This document shows positions 16,318 to 23,545 of a DNA stretch of 64,000 nucleotides, in pieces. The notes under the pieces were generated by a model, which was given only the letters and a program-made list of their open reading frames with translations, was not told where the DNA came from and made no database searches. This DNA is from Micromonospora sp. NBC_01813 (lineage in GTDB: Bacteria > Actinomycetota > Actinomycetes > Mycobacteriales > Micromonosporaceae). The stretch's first letter is position 1. Each line of letters opens with the position of its first letter. The translations under genes and the position numbers were made by a program. The DNA lies in NCBI RefSeq assembly GCF_035917335.1, contig NZ_CP109067.1, positions 6,633,001 through 6,697,000 of the forward strand, read 5' to 3'.

Positions 16318-18078
16318 TCAGTTCGGCGCGTGGACTCCGGTGGCCGCGTAGTCCTTGATGGAACCCCGCACGTACATCCCGCTGCCCTGGCTGCCGGAGA
16401 AGTACTGCTTGATCGAGCCGGCGAACGGCGTGCTCGACGGGTTGCGTCCGTACACGTCGGTGTAGACCGTGGCCGGGCCGGTGTTGCTCACCATGAAGGT
16501 GCCGGGCCGGAACTCCCGCAGGGTGCCCTTGAACGGCGAGCGCGGATCGTCCCAGGCGACCTGCTGCCCGGTCTGCTGGGTGACCTGTCGGGCCTCGTCG
16601 CAGTAGTCGCCACCGGCGAGATCCGTGTAGCACAGATCGACGATCCGGCCCATGCTGTTCGGCCGGCTCGGGTCGTAGTAGCGCGACGGGTTCACCACGT
16701 AGAACAGCGGCGCGAGCTGGAAGCTGACCCCGTTGCCCGACACCCGGACGTCGGAGAACCAGAAGTCGTCCATGTCGGAGACGGTGAACGGCACCGGGTA
16801 CGGGTAGAGCGGGTCGTTGTGGGTACGACCCTCCCGGATCGCCTGGATGCACCCGGTCTCGGCGATCAGCCGGCCCAGCGAGCGGGTGTCCGACGGTGAG
16901 TCCGCCGGCACCGGGGGCGCGACGTTGATGAACGGGCGGCCGAAGCCCGGGCATTCACTCGGGCTGAACCCGCCGGGCCGGCCGAGCGGGATCATCGCGT
17001 TGTACCGGGCCTCGGTGACCGGCCCGCCGTTGCTCCCGACGCAGCGCTGGTTGAGCAGCAACTCGTGGACGTTGTTGGTGAACGCGTCCGGCGAGTGGGT
17101 GCCCTGGTGGAACTTGAGCAGCACGTCGCAGACCGCAATGGTCGGGCCCTGCGGCGGGAAGAAGCTGGTGCCGTTGTCGCCCTGGATCACGTTGCTGTTG
17201 TTCACGACGAGCACCTTGTGGCCGACGTGGTCCTCGTGCCGGTGGCTGTGGTCGGGCATGTTGTCCAGCATCACCTCGCTGGTGAAGCCGAACGGAGGCC
17301 AGCCGTTGGTGCCGTACAGGTCCGAGGTGCGCGGGTCGTCGCCGTGTTCGTGGCCGAAGTGGCAGCCGCTCGGGTCCCGGGTCGGGTGCCAGGTCGGGTA
17401 GACCTTGCCGTCCGGCCCGTACGTCCAGTAGCGAGCGTGGATCTCGACCGAGCACTCACCGGACCGCGGCAGGTATCCCTTCTCGTTCGCGGTGGAGATC
17501 AGCTCGTACGCCCGGCTCCGGGGCGCACTGGCCGGCGGCAACGCCGTACCCCAGGTCGGGTCGCCGGGTGGCATCGTGGGCGGCGGGGTGGTCGGGGGTG
17601 CACTCGTCGGTGGGGCACTGGTCGGCGGGGTGGTCGGAGTGTCCACCGAGCCCGTGCAGGTGGTGCCGTTCAGAGCGAAGCTGGTCGGCACGGTGTTGCT
17701 GCCGTTCCAGGAGCCGTTGAAGCCGAACGAGGTGGTCGCCCCGGTGGCGATGCTGCCGTTGTAGCTGACGCTTCGAGCGGTGACCTGGCCGCCGCTCTGG
17801 GACACCGTGGCGTTCCAGGCCTGGGTGACCTGCTGGCCATTGGCGTAGCTCCAGGCCAGCGTCCACGAGCTGACCGGGTCTCCGAGGTTGGTGATGGCCA
17901 CGTTGGCGGTGAAGCCACTCGTCCACTGCGAGGCGACCGAGTAGGTGACTCTGCATCCAGCGGCGGCGTACGCGGCGGTGACGGCCACGTTGGCGGTGAC
18001 GACCACCGCGCCGGTGACGACCACGGCGGTCGCGGTCGCGGCCGACCACAGCCGGGACCGGTAACGAGGTAAGCGCAT
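16318..18078 (-). CDS. Secreted protein: N-terminal CBM2 plus large His-rich domain of unknown family
   Basis: The 586-residue protein begins with a signal peptide (about residues 1-41). A family 2 carbohydrate-binding module (about 42-140) follows, with CRVTYSVASQWTSGFTANVAITN, the surface Trps of SWTLAWSY and GSWNGSNTVPTSFALNGTTC, and boundary Cys that can form the usual disulfide. A Pro/Thr linker leads to a domain of about 400 residues containing HFGHEHGDDP, DNMPDHSHRHEDHVGHKV, CDVLLKFHQGTHS and paired Cys. The clustered His and Asp suggest metal binding, but I see no known glycosidase, esterase or LPMO signature. ATG at 18078 has AGGGAG seven bases upstream. Probably polysaccharide-targeted; enzymatic activity is inference. 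Confidence 0.8.
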   Translation of the reverse strand: MRLPRYRSRLWSAATATAVVVTGAVVVTANVAVTAAYAAAGCRVTYSVASQWTSGFTANVAITNLGDPVSSWTLAWSYANGQQVTQAWNATVSQSGGQVTARSVSYNGSIATGATTSFGFNGSWNGSNTVPTSFALNGTTCTGSVDTPTTPPTSAPPTSAPPTTPPPTMPPGDPTWGTALPPASAPRSRAYELISTANEKGYLPRSGECSVEIHARYWTYGPDGKVYPTWHPTRDPSGCHFGHEHGDDPRTSDLYGTNGWPPFGFTSEVMLDNMPDHSHRHEDHVGHKVLVVNNSNVIQGDNGTSFFPPQGPTIAVCDVLLKFHQGTHSPDAFTNNVHELLLNQRCVGSNGGPVTEARYNAMIPLGRPGGFSPSECPGFGRPFINVAPPVPADSPSDTRSLGRLIAETGCIQAIREGRTHNDPLYPYPVPFTVSDMDDFWFSDVRVSGNGVSFQLAPLFYVVNPSRYYDPSRPNSMGRIVDLCYTDLAGGDYCDEARQVTQQTGQQVAWDDPRSPFKGTLREFRPGTFMVSNTGPATVYTDVYGRNPSSTPFAGSIKQYFSGSQGSGMYVRGSIKDYAATGVHAPN

Positions 18079-18239
18079 GTGCTTCTCCCTTGAGGGGGAT
18101 GCGGGCGGATCGACAGAGCGTGCTGTCTCGGCCGGTTGGCCACGCCGGGCGGTGCGGTGGATGCCTGGTGTGGTGTGGCACGAGTAGCACCGGGACCACG
18201 CGCAGGGGTGCCGGCGTCGGGTAACGAATCGCCCAATTA

Positions 18240-18255
18240 ATAGATTCATATCTAT
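18240..18255. promoter_or_regulatory. AT-rich palindrome upstream of the CBM2 gene
   Basis: ATAGAT-TCAT-ATCTAT lies in the only AT-rich island of the 400-bp gap 18079-18478, about 160 bp before the CBM2 gene start. It could be an operator or part of the promoter. It does not match the CebR box (TGGGAGCGCTCCCA) used for cellulose genes in streptomycetes. Confidence 0.45.
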
Positions 18256-18400
18256 GTTAGGGCCCGGGGTGTCGGTGTCAATGCCGTCGGACGCGGTGTT
18301 TGCCCAGGTGAACGTGAACATCGCCCGGTCTGGTCGACGCGAGTGGAGACTCAGCCTCACCGGCCCCGGCAAGCGCCCGACCCGCTGCCCGGACAACCGG

Positions 18401-18433
18401 GGTGGGCGGCCCGAAATCCTCGGGCCGCCCACC
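18401..18433 (-). terminator. Terminator hairpin after the frameshifted secreted-protein gene
   Basis: A perfect 14-bp stem (GGTGGGCGGCCCGA at 18401-18414 with 18420-18433) and a 5-base loop, 45 bases past the stop of the leftward gene ending at 18479. Confidence 0.8.
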
Positions 18434-18478
18434 GGTCGCAGCCATCGGGCGGGTCGAGCGCTGACCCCCGTCGACCAG

Positions 18479-19022
18479 CTACAGCTCGTGGCAGAGGTTG
18501 CGGGCATCACCCACCGTGAACGTCAGCTTCCGGTAGCCGCTCTCGCTGACCTTCACCGTGTAGATCCCGTTCGGGACGTACATGCCGGCCGGATAGTTGC
18601 TGTTTCCCTGGTGCATGCCCAGCAGGATCGGGCCCCAGACGCGCCAGGTGACGTTGCTGCCGTACGAGCCGCCCGGCCGGATGTCCAGCACCGAACTGCC
18701 GCTGATGTCCACCTCGACCGACGCTCCGGTCGTCTGGTTGGTGACCCGGTAGAGGAGCGCTCCGGTGTACATCTCGCGCTTCACCGAGCCGTCCGGATAC
18801 CGCTCCAGGACCAGCTTGACCACCCGGTCCAGGCCGGGCTCGCCCCGGATCGGAAAGTCGCAGGTGATACCGGCGGCCTGCTCGAAGGGCGCCGACGGCA
18901 CCGGCACCCAGTCGTTGTCTGAGGGGGGGCGTGCGGCCCGCGTCGACGGCCGCCGACGCGGGTACGGCGGCCAGGAGAACGGCGGTGACCGTGGCCACCG
19001 CGAGATAGGTGAATCGTCGCAT
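18479..19022 (-). pseudogene. Secreted protein of unknown function, frameshifted at a C7 tract
   Basis: ATG at 19022 opens a clear signal peptide (MRRFTYLAVATVTAVLLAAV, then PASAAVDAGRTPP), but this frame then runs into meaningless sequence. The mature domain continues in another frame from SDNDWVPVPSAPFEQAAG, through ITCDFPIRGEPGLDRVVKLV, VKREMYTGALLYRVTNQTTG and VLDIRPGGSYGSNVTWRVWG, to the stop at 18479. The switch falls at seven consecutive G on the plus strand (18923-18929); six would restore one frame of about 180 residues. Either a sequencing error, a disabled gene, or slippage-based on/off switching. Two Cys (ITCDF, NLCHEL) suggest a small extracytoplasmic beta-protein. Confidence 0.75.
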
Positions 19023-19105
19023 GGGCCGAGTCTCGCCGTGGCTGCTGACCACCGTCTCACCATGGCCACCGAAATCCGGGGCGGACGGCTGGCGCGACCG
19101 GCGGA

Positions 19106-19242
19106 TCAGGCGGGTTGCGGGTGGCCGCAGGTGGCGACGCTGCAGAACCGACGTCGCCCGCTCTGGTCCAGGAACAACCAGCCGCAGTGCTCGCCCGGGC
19201 AGGCACACACCGTGTGCCGGCGTGCGTCGGCCAGCAGTTCAC
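19106..19242 (-). pseudogene. CGNR zinc-finger end of the SARP-ABATE regulator, out of frame
   Basis: This continues the gene at 19239-20432 in another frame. It encodes GELLADARRHTVCACPGEHC, then GWLFLDQSGRRRFCSVATCG and HPQPA, then a stop. The pattern C-x4-C-x(n)-FCSVATCG, with Trp-Leu-Phe between, is the CGNR zinc-finger motif (here CGHP), which normally closes proteins with an ABATE domain. The main reading frame stops at AAARSR just before it. One base added or lost near 19245 rejoins both parts. Confidence 0.72.
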
Positions 19243-20432
19243 CGGCTGCGGGCCGCGGCGTGCAACGGTCCCCGCAGACCGGTCCGGCCCGACGGGTGCC
19301 AGCAGCCCAGCCCGTCCGGGCCCCGACGGAAGACCGACTCCCGGGCGGCATGTTCCACGTACCGCGCGACATCGGTGAACGCGCGGGTGTCCGCCGGATC
19401 GGTGAGGCAGGCGTAAAGTCGCTCGCGCAGGTGTCGGGCCTCGTCGAGCACCGTGGCGGCGGTGAGCGGGTCACGCGTGGCGGCGGCGAGCAGCCGGGTG
19501 ACGGTGCCGTCGTCGAGGAGGCTCTGCTGGCCGGCCCAGACGGCGAGTGAGGAGTACCCTCGCAGCCAGTCCGCGCCGGGCACACGATTGCCACCCCATC
19601 CCGCGTACGTGTTGCACAACTCCAGCGCGGGATGGCCACCCACGCTCCAGGGTAGCCAGTGCTCGCGCACCCGGACCGCGTACACCGGTGCGGCCGGCCG
19701 TTCGAGGCGTGGGTCGCCGGCGAGGATTCGTTGGTGGACGGTCTCCAACTCGGGGCCGGGCTCGACGCCGAGCTCGCTGGCGAGTGCCTGGCGGGCCCGG
19801 TGGTAGAGGTGCAGCGCGTCGGCCTGGCGGGCGGACCGGTACAGGGCGGTCATCACTGCGGCGACCAGGCCCTCCCGGCTCGGGTACTCCTCGGCCAGGC
19901 CGGCCAGGTCGCGGACCACCCGGTCGTGGTGGCCCATGTCGAGCAGGGACTGTGCGCACGACTCGGCGGTGGTGAGCCGAAGGTCCCGCAACGGACCGCC
20001 GAGCCGCTCGCGTAGCGGCTCGTTGGCCAGGTCGGCGAGGATCGGCCCGCGCCACAGCGCGAGTGCGGCGTCGCTGAGGCGTACCCGTTCGGCCGGATCG
20101 GCCGTGCCGGCGGCCCGGCCGGCCAGACCGGCGAAGCGGGCCGCGTCGACCTCGGCGGTCGCCACCGCGTAGCCGCCGCCCTTCGTGGTGAGCTTCACTC
20201 CGTACGGCGCCAGCGCGGCGCGCAGCCGGCCGACGTAGGTGTGCACGGTGCCCCGCGAGTTCGGCGGTGGCGCGCCGTCCCACAGCAGGTCGGTCAGCCG
20301 GTCGACGGGCACTGCTCGGCCGGCCTCCAGCAACAGGATGGCCAGCAGGAGGCGTTCCTGCCGGCGGCGGCCGACCGGCACCGGCTTGCCGTCCCGTACC
20401 GCTTCGAAGTCTCCGAGCAGCCTGAACTCCAT
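19239..20432 (-). CDS. SARP-type transcriptional regulator fused to an ABATE domain
   Basis: The 397-residue reading frame starts with an OmpR-like winged helix (MEFRLLGDFEAV, RLLLAILLLEAGRAVPVDRL, GTVHTYVGRLRAALAPYGV) and a bacterial transcriptional activation (BTAD) TPR domain (DAARFAGLAGRAA..., ending ELGVEPGPELETVHQRILAG). This is the DNA-binding and activation core of Streptomyces antibiotic regulatory proteins. From about residue 265 comes an ABATE-type stress domain (GHPALELCNTYAGWG, RLLAAATRDP, HLRERLYACLTD), whose CGNR zinc finger lies beyond a frameshift. The start ATG at 20432 is unambiguous. It is divergent from an SRPBCC gene with a palindrome between them. No biosynthetic cluster is adjacent, so its target is unknown. 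Confidence 0.82.
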   Translation of the reverse strand: MEFRLLGDFEAVRDGKPVPVGRRRQERLLLAILLLEAGRAVPVDRLTDLLWDGAPPPNSRGTVHTYVGRLRAALAPYGVKLTTKGGGYAVATAEVDAARFAGLAGRAAGTADPAERVRLSDAALALWRGPILADLANEPLRERLGGPLRDLRLTTAESCAQSLLDMGHHDRVVRDLAGLAEEYPSREGLVAAVMTALYRSARQADALHLYHRARQALASELGVEPGPELETVHQRILAGDPRLERPAAPVYAVRVREHWLPWSVGGHPALELCNTYAGWGGNRVPGADWLRGYSSLAVWAGQQSLLDDGTVTRLLAAATRDPLTAATVLDEARHLRERLYACLTDPADTRAFTDVARYVEHAARESVFRRGPDGLGCWHPSGRTGLRGPLHAAARSR

Positions 20433-20480
20433 ACCGGAAGGACGCCCTGGCCGCGCCGGTTCGATGTATCACCCCGCAAC

Positions 20481-20499
20481 ACGCAACCAAAGGTTGCGT
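20481..20499. promoter_or_regulatory. Perfect 8-bp palindrome between divergent regulator genes
   Basis: ACGCAACC-AAA-GGTTGCGT lies 49 bp upstream of the SARP gene and 62 bp upstream of the SRPBCC gene. Its dyad shape and place suggest a protein-binding site, possibly for the ArsR repressor encoded at 21022. Confidence 0.55.
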
Positions 20500-20560
20500 A
20501 TCGGTTCCGGTCGCAGTAGGTTGACCTGCGTCAGATGGCCGCCAGCGCCGAGGAGAGCCG

Positions 20561-21025
20561 ATGGAGTACGCCAGCATCGAACGCGAGATCCACGTCGACG
20601 CGCCGCCCGAGGTGGTGTTCGAGGTCGTCAGTCGACCCGAGCACATTCGGCAGTGGTGGTACGCCGAGACGGACATCGTGCCGACACCCGGCGCGACGGG
20701 AGAGCTGGCCTGGGCCAGTGACGGCGACCCACGCGCACAGGTCGTCGGGGTGACCGTGGTCGTCGCCGAGCCACCACGACTGTTCACCTTCCGCTGGACG
20801 CATCCCTCGGGTGAGTCGGCGGTCGACGAAAACTCGCTCCTGGTGACCTTCGCGCTCACCCCGTCCGGCTCGGGCACGCTGCTACGGCTCACCGAGACCG
20901 GCTTCCGCGAGCGGGGCTGGCAGGACGCGGTGCGGGAACAGCAGTACCGCGAGCACGTGGTCGGCTGGGACACCTTCGTGCCCCGGATCGCGGTGCACGC
21001 CGAAGGGCTCGTGTCGGCGCGGTGA
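20561..21025 (+). CDS. SRPBCC (AHSA1-like) domain protein
   Basis: A single-domain 154-residue protein of the START/Bet v1-like superfamily, with a deep cavity for hydrophobic ligands. Motifs are the first strand IEREIHVDAPPEVVFEVVSRPEHIRQWW, the central VVVAEPPRLFTFRWTHP and the C-terminal helix GFRERGWQDAVREQQYREHVVGWDTFV. In this subfamily the gene is routinely paired with an ArsR regulator, as here: its last four bases overlap the start of the next gene (GTGA). Substrate unknown. Confidence 0.88.
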   Translation: MEYASIEREIHVDAPPEVVFEVVSRPEHIRQWWYAETDIVPTPGATGELAWASDGDPRAQVVGVTVVVAEPPRLFTFRWTHPSGESAVDENSLLVTFALTPSGSGTLLRLTETGFRERGWQDAVREQQYREHVVGWDTFVPRIAVHAEGLVSAR

Positions 21026-21366
21026 GCACTGCCACCGACGACGACCTCTGGTCCGCGATCGGGGACCCGACCAGGCGGCGGATGCTCGATCTGCTGCTGT
21101 CGAACCAGGCCGGGACCGCCACCACACTCAGCCAGCACCTGCCAGTGACCCGGCAGGCGATCGCCAAACACCTCGGCGTACTCGACCGCGTCGGCCTCGT
21201 CGAAGCGACCCAGACGGGACGGGAGAAGCGCTACCGGGTCAACGAGGCCCAACTCGGGCGCGCCGTGGCGCAACTCAACGCCGTCGGGGACCTCTGGGAC
21301 GCCCGACTTCGTCGCATCAAGCAGATCGCCGAGGCCATCGGACGGAGCAACGAGCGGTCGGGCTGA
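21022..21366 (+). CDS. ArsR family transcriptional regulator
   Basis: A 114-residue winged-helix repressor. Typical pieces are LWSAIGDPTRRRMLDLLLSN, the recognition helix LSQHLPVTRQAIAKHLGVLDRVGLVEATQTGREKRY and a dimerisation helix. It lacks the Cys metal-binding ELCVCDL motif of metal-sensing ArsR proteins, consistent with the SRPBCC-linked group that does not sense metals. Start GTG at 21022 overlaps the preceding SRPBCC gene by four bases, so they are translationally coupled. Confidence 0.9.
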   Translation: MSTATDDDLWSAIGDPTRRRMLDLLLSNQAGTATTLSQHLPVTRQAIAKHLGVLDRVGLVEATQTGREKRYRVNEAQLGRAVAQLNAVGDLWDARLRRIKQIAEAIGRSNERSG

Positions 21367-21390
21367 CCGACGAGCGGTCGGGTTGACCGA
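21351..21390. repeat. Two tandem 20-bp units at the end of the ArsR gene
   Basis: CGAGCGGTCGGGCTGACCGA (21351-21370) is followed by a copy differing by one base (21371-21390). The first copy contains the ArsR stop codon, so the duplication does not change the protein. Confidence 0.8.
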
Positions 21391-21432
21391 CGGCTTGCCC
21401 GGTCCAGCGAGAATCAGCAGAGGAGAACGACA

Positions 21433-21873
21433 ATGGTCGACATCTTGCATCGCGTCGGGATCACGGCCCCGCAGGGCGCTGTCTATCAGGCGTTGACGTC
21501 GCCCGACCGACTGGCCGCCTGGTGGACCGCTGACACCCGTGGCGACGGCGACACGGGCGGCGTACTCGAATTTCGCTTCGCCGTTGGTGGCTTCGACATG
21601 AAGGTGGTCGAGGCGCGGCCGACCGAGCGGGTGTCGTGGGAGGTGATCGACGGCCCGCCGGAGTGGATCGGCACCCGGATCAGCTGGAGCCTACGCACCG
21701 AGGGCGACTTCACCATCGTGATGTTCGCCCACGAAGGATGGTCGGAGCCGGGCGAGTTCATGGCTCACTGCAGCACCAAGTGGGCGACGTTCCTGATGAG
21801 CCTGAAGCAGCTCCTGGAGACCGGGACCGGTGCCCCGGCCCCCGACGACCTGCGGATCAGCGACTGGCACTGA
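21433..21873 (+). CDS. SRPBCC (AHSA1-like) domain protein
   Basis: The second SRPBCC protein of this set, 146 residues: VDILHRVGITAPQGAVYQAL, SPDRLAAWWTADTRGDGD, the strand VVEARPTERVSWEVIDGP and the C-terminal helix FMAHCSTKWATFLMSLKQLLETG. AGAGGAGAACGACA precedes the ATG. It follows the ArsR gene by 66 bp and probably belongs to the same transcription unit. Ligand unknown. Confidence 0.88.
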   Translation: MVDILHRVGITAPQGAVYQALTSPDRLAAWWTADTRGDGDTGGVLEFRFAVGGFDMKVVEARPTERVSWEVIDGPPEWIGTRISWSLRTEGDFTIVMFAHEGWSEPGEFMAHCSTKWATFLMSLKQLLETGTGAPAPDDLRISDWH

Positions 21874-21878
21874 AGCGT

Positions 21879-22763
21879 TCAGGCCGCCGGCACGGCGACC
21901 TCGATGGCGAGCATCCGGGCCTCGCGGGCCGCCGAACGGGCGGCTTCGTGGAAGTCCGGCGCGGCGCAGGCGAACAGCGTGGTGCCGGCTGCGCCGCCCA
22001 GCGCACAGGCGTACACCGACCCGCCCGGGGTGATCTCGTCGGTGATCCGGCCGCCTTCGACGACGCGGACGAGCCGGTCACCGATCGCGTCGGCGATCCA
22101 CAGCCCACCCGCCGCGTCGAGGCAGGCTCCGTCGCCGGCGACCTGCAACTGCGCGAGGGCCGCCTCGACGGCGCGGTCCGCCGGCAGCGGCCCGAACTCG
22201 GCCCAGACCCGCCGGTCGACGAGGTCACCGTCGTCGGTGACGGTGAACGCGGTGACCCGGTTGCCGAAGGTCTCCACCACCAGCAGTGTTCCGTCGTCGG
22301 TGAGCACACTGCCGTTGGGGAACCACAGGTCGTCGGCGACCTGGGTGACCCGGCCGTCGGGGTCGACCCGGTGCAGCGCCGCCGGGCGCAGCGGCTCGCC
22401 GGCCATCAGGTCGAAGCCGAAGTTGCCCACGTACGCGCGGCCGTGGCGGTCCACCGACATGTCGTTGGCGTGTCCGGTGGCGTGGTCGGCGAGATCAGCG
22501 TGGACGCTCAAGGTCCCGTCCGGCTCCCGGCGCAGCACCGCACGGTCGCGCATGGACACCACCAGCAGCCGGCCGTCGGGCAGCCAACCCAGACCGGAGG
22601 GCTGCCCGGGTACGTGGGCCTCCTCCCGCAGGTCCGATCCGTCCGCGCGCATCGAGCGGACCAGGTGACCGTAGAAGTCGGAGAACCAGAGCCGTCCGTC
22701 GCGCCAGCGCGGCGCTTCCAGGAAGTTGAAGCCCTCGGCCACCGTGGTAGCGATCGTGGTCAC
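21879..22763 (-). CDS. SMP-30/gluconolactonase family lactone hydrolase
   Basis: A 294-residue six-bladed beta-propeller of the SMP-30/gluconolactonase/LRE family, which opens sugar or other lactones with a divalent metal in the central channel. The metal-ligand Glu is in GFNFLEAPRWRDGRLWFSDFYG near the N terminus; the conserved Asn/Asp ligands are in GHANDMSVDRHGRAYVGNFG and LWFPNGSVLTDDG, and LDAAGGLWIADAIGDRLVRV closes the set. GTG at 22763 with AGGAGG is the start; the longer frame is a shadow of the next gene. It is the last gene of the catabolic operon that begins at 29282. Confidence 0.9.
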   Translation of the reverse strand: MTTIATTVAEGFNFLEAPRWRDGRLWFSDFYGHLVRSMRADGSDLREEAHVPGQPSGLGWLPDGRLLVVSMRDRAVLRREPDGTLSVHADLADHATGHANDMSVDRHGRAYVGNFGFDLMAGEPLRPAALHRVDPDGRVTQVADDLWFPNGSVLTDDGTLLVVETFGNRVTAFTVTDDGDLVDRRVWAEFGPLPADRAVEAALAQLQVAGDGACLDAAGGLWIADAIGDRLVRVVEGGRITDEITPGGSVYACALGGAAGTTLFACAAPDFHEAARSAAREARMLAIEVAVPAA

Positions 22764-22807
22764 TTTTTCCTCCTTCGAGAGGTGCGAGAGGTGGGATCGT
22801 TCGTTGA

Positions 22808-23545
22808 CTACAACGACAGGCCGCCGTCGACCGGCAGCACGACGCCGGTGATGTAGGCGGCCTCGTCGGAGGCGAGGAACGCGACGGCGGCCGCCATCTC
22901 GGACGCGTCGCCGAACCGGCCCATCGGGATGCCGGCGGTGAGCTGGGCCAGTTTTTCTTCCGGGATGGACGAGATCATCCGGGTGTGCGCGTTGGGGGAG
23001 ATCGCGTTGACGGTGACGCCGAAGCGGGCCAGCTCCTTGGCGGTCGTCTTGGTGAAGCCGATGATCCCGGCCTTGGCCATCGCGTAGTTCGACTGACCGG
23101 GGTTGCCGCGCAGCCCGGTGTAGGACGTCACGTTGATGATGCGCCCGGCCCCCTGGCGTCGGAAGTGCGGCACCACGGCGCGGGTGAAGCGGAACGTGCC
23201 ACCGGCGTGCACGGCCATCACCGACTCGTACGCCTCGTCGCTGAGTTTCCACACGACGCCGTCGTGCAGGATCCCGGCGTTGTTCACCAGGACGTCGATC
23301 CGGCCGGTCTCCGCGACCACCCGGTCGACCACGTCGGTGACCTGATGGGTGTCGGTGACGTCGGCGGCGACACCGATCGCGCCGATCTCCTCGGCCGCCG
23401 CCTTCACCGGCTCCGCTTCGAGGTCGACGAGGTAGACGGTCGCCCCCGCGTCGCGCAGGTGCCGGCCGACGGCGAGTCCGACGCCGCGGGCTGCCCCGGT
23501 GACGACCACCGTCCGGCCGGTGAAGTCGAAGGTGAGGTTGCCCAT
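22808..23545 (-). CDS. Short-chain dehydrogenase/reductase (FabG-like)
   Basis: A 245-residue NAD(P)-dependent oxidoreductase. It shows the cofactor motif VVVTGAARGVGLAVGRHL (TGxxxGxG), the structural LVNNAGILHDG, the catalytic Ser in RIINVTSYTGLRG, and the YxxxK pair in SNYAMAKAGIIGFTK. An Asp at the end of beta-2 (VYLVDLEAE) favours NAD(H), as in degradative 3-hydroxyacyl-CoA dehydrogenases. Its ATG overlaps the thiolase stop (TGATG), so it is coupled to the thiolase. Together they could oxidise a 3-hydroxyacyl-CoA and cleave the resulting 3-ketoacyl-CoA. Confidence 0.9.
   Translation of the reverse strand: MGNLTFDFTGRTVVVTGAARGVGLAVGRHLRDAGATVYLVDLEAEPVKAAAEEIGAIGVAADVTDTHQVTDVVDRVVAETGRIDVLVNNAGILHDGVVWKLSDEAYESVMAVHAGGTFRFTRAVVPHFRRQGAGRIINVTSYTGLRGNPGQSNYAMAKAGIIGFTKTTAKELARFGVTVNAISPNAHTRMISSIPEEKLAQLTAGIPMGRFGDASEMAAAVAFLASDEAAYITGVVLPVDGGLSL

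Noticed and set aside
16160-16318. tRNA-Ala 3' end as an integration (att) site
   Set aside because: No integrase or duplicated tRNA end is seen nearby; the inverted repeat after the tRNA is adequately explained as a terminator.
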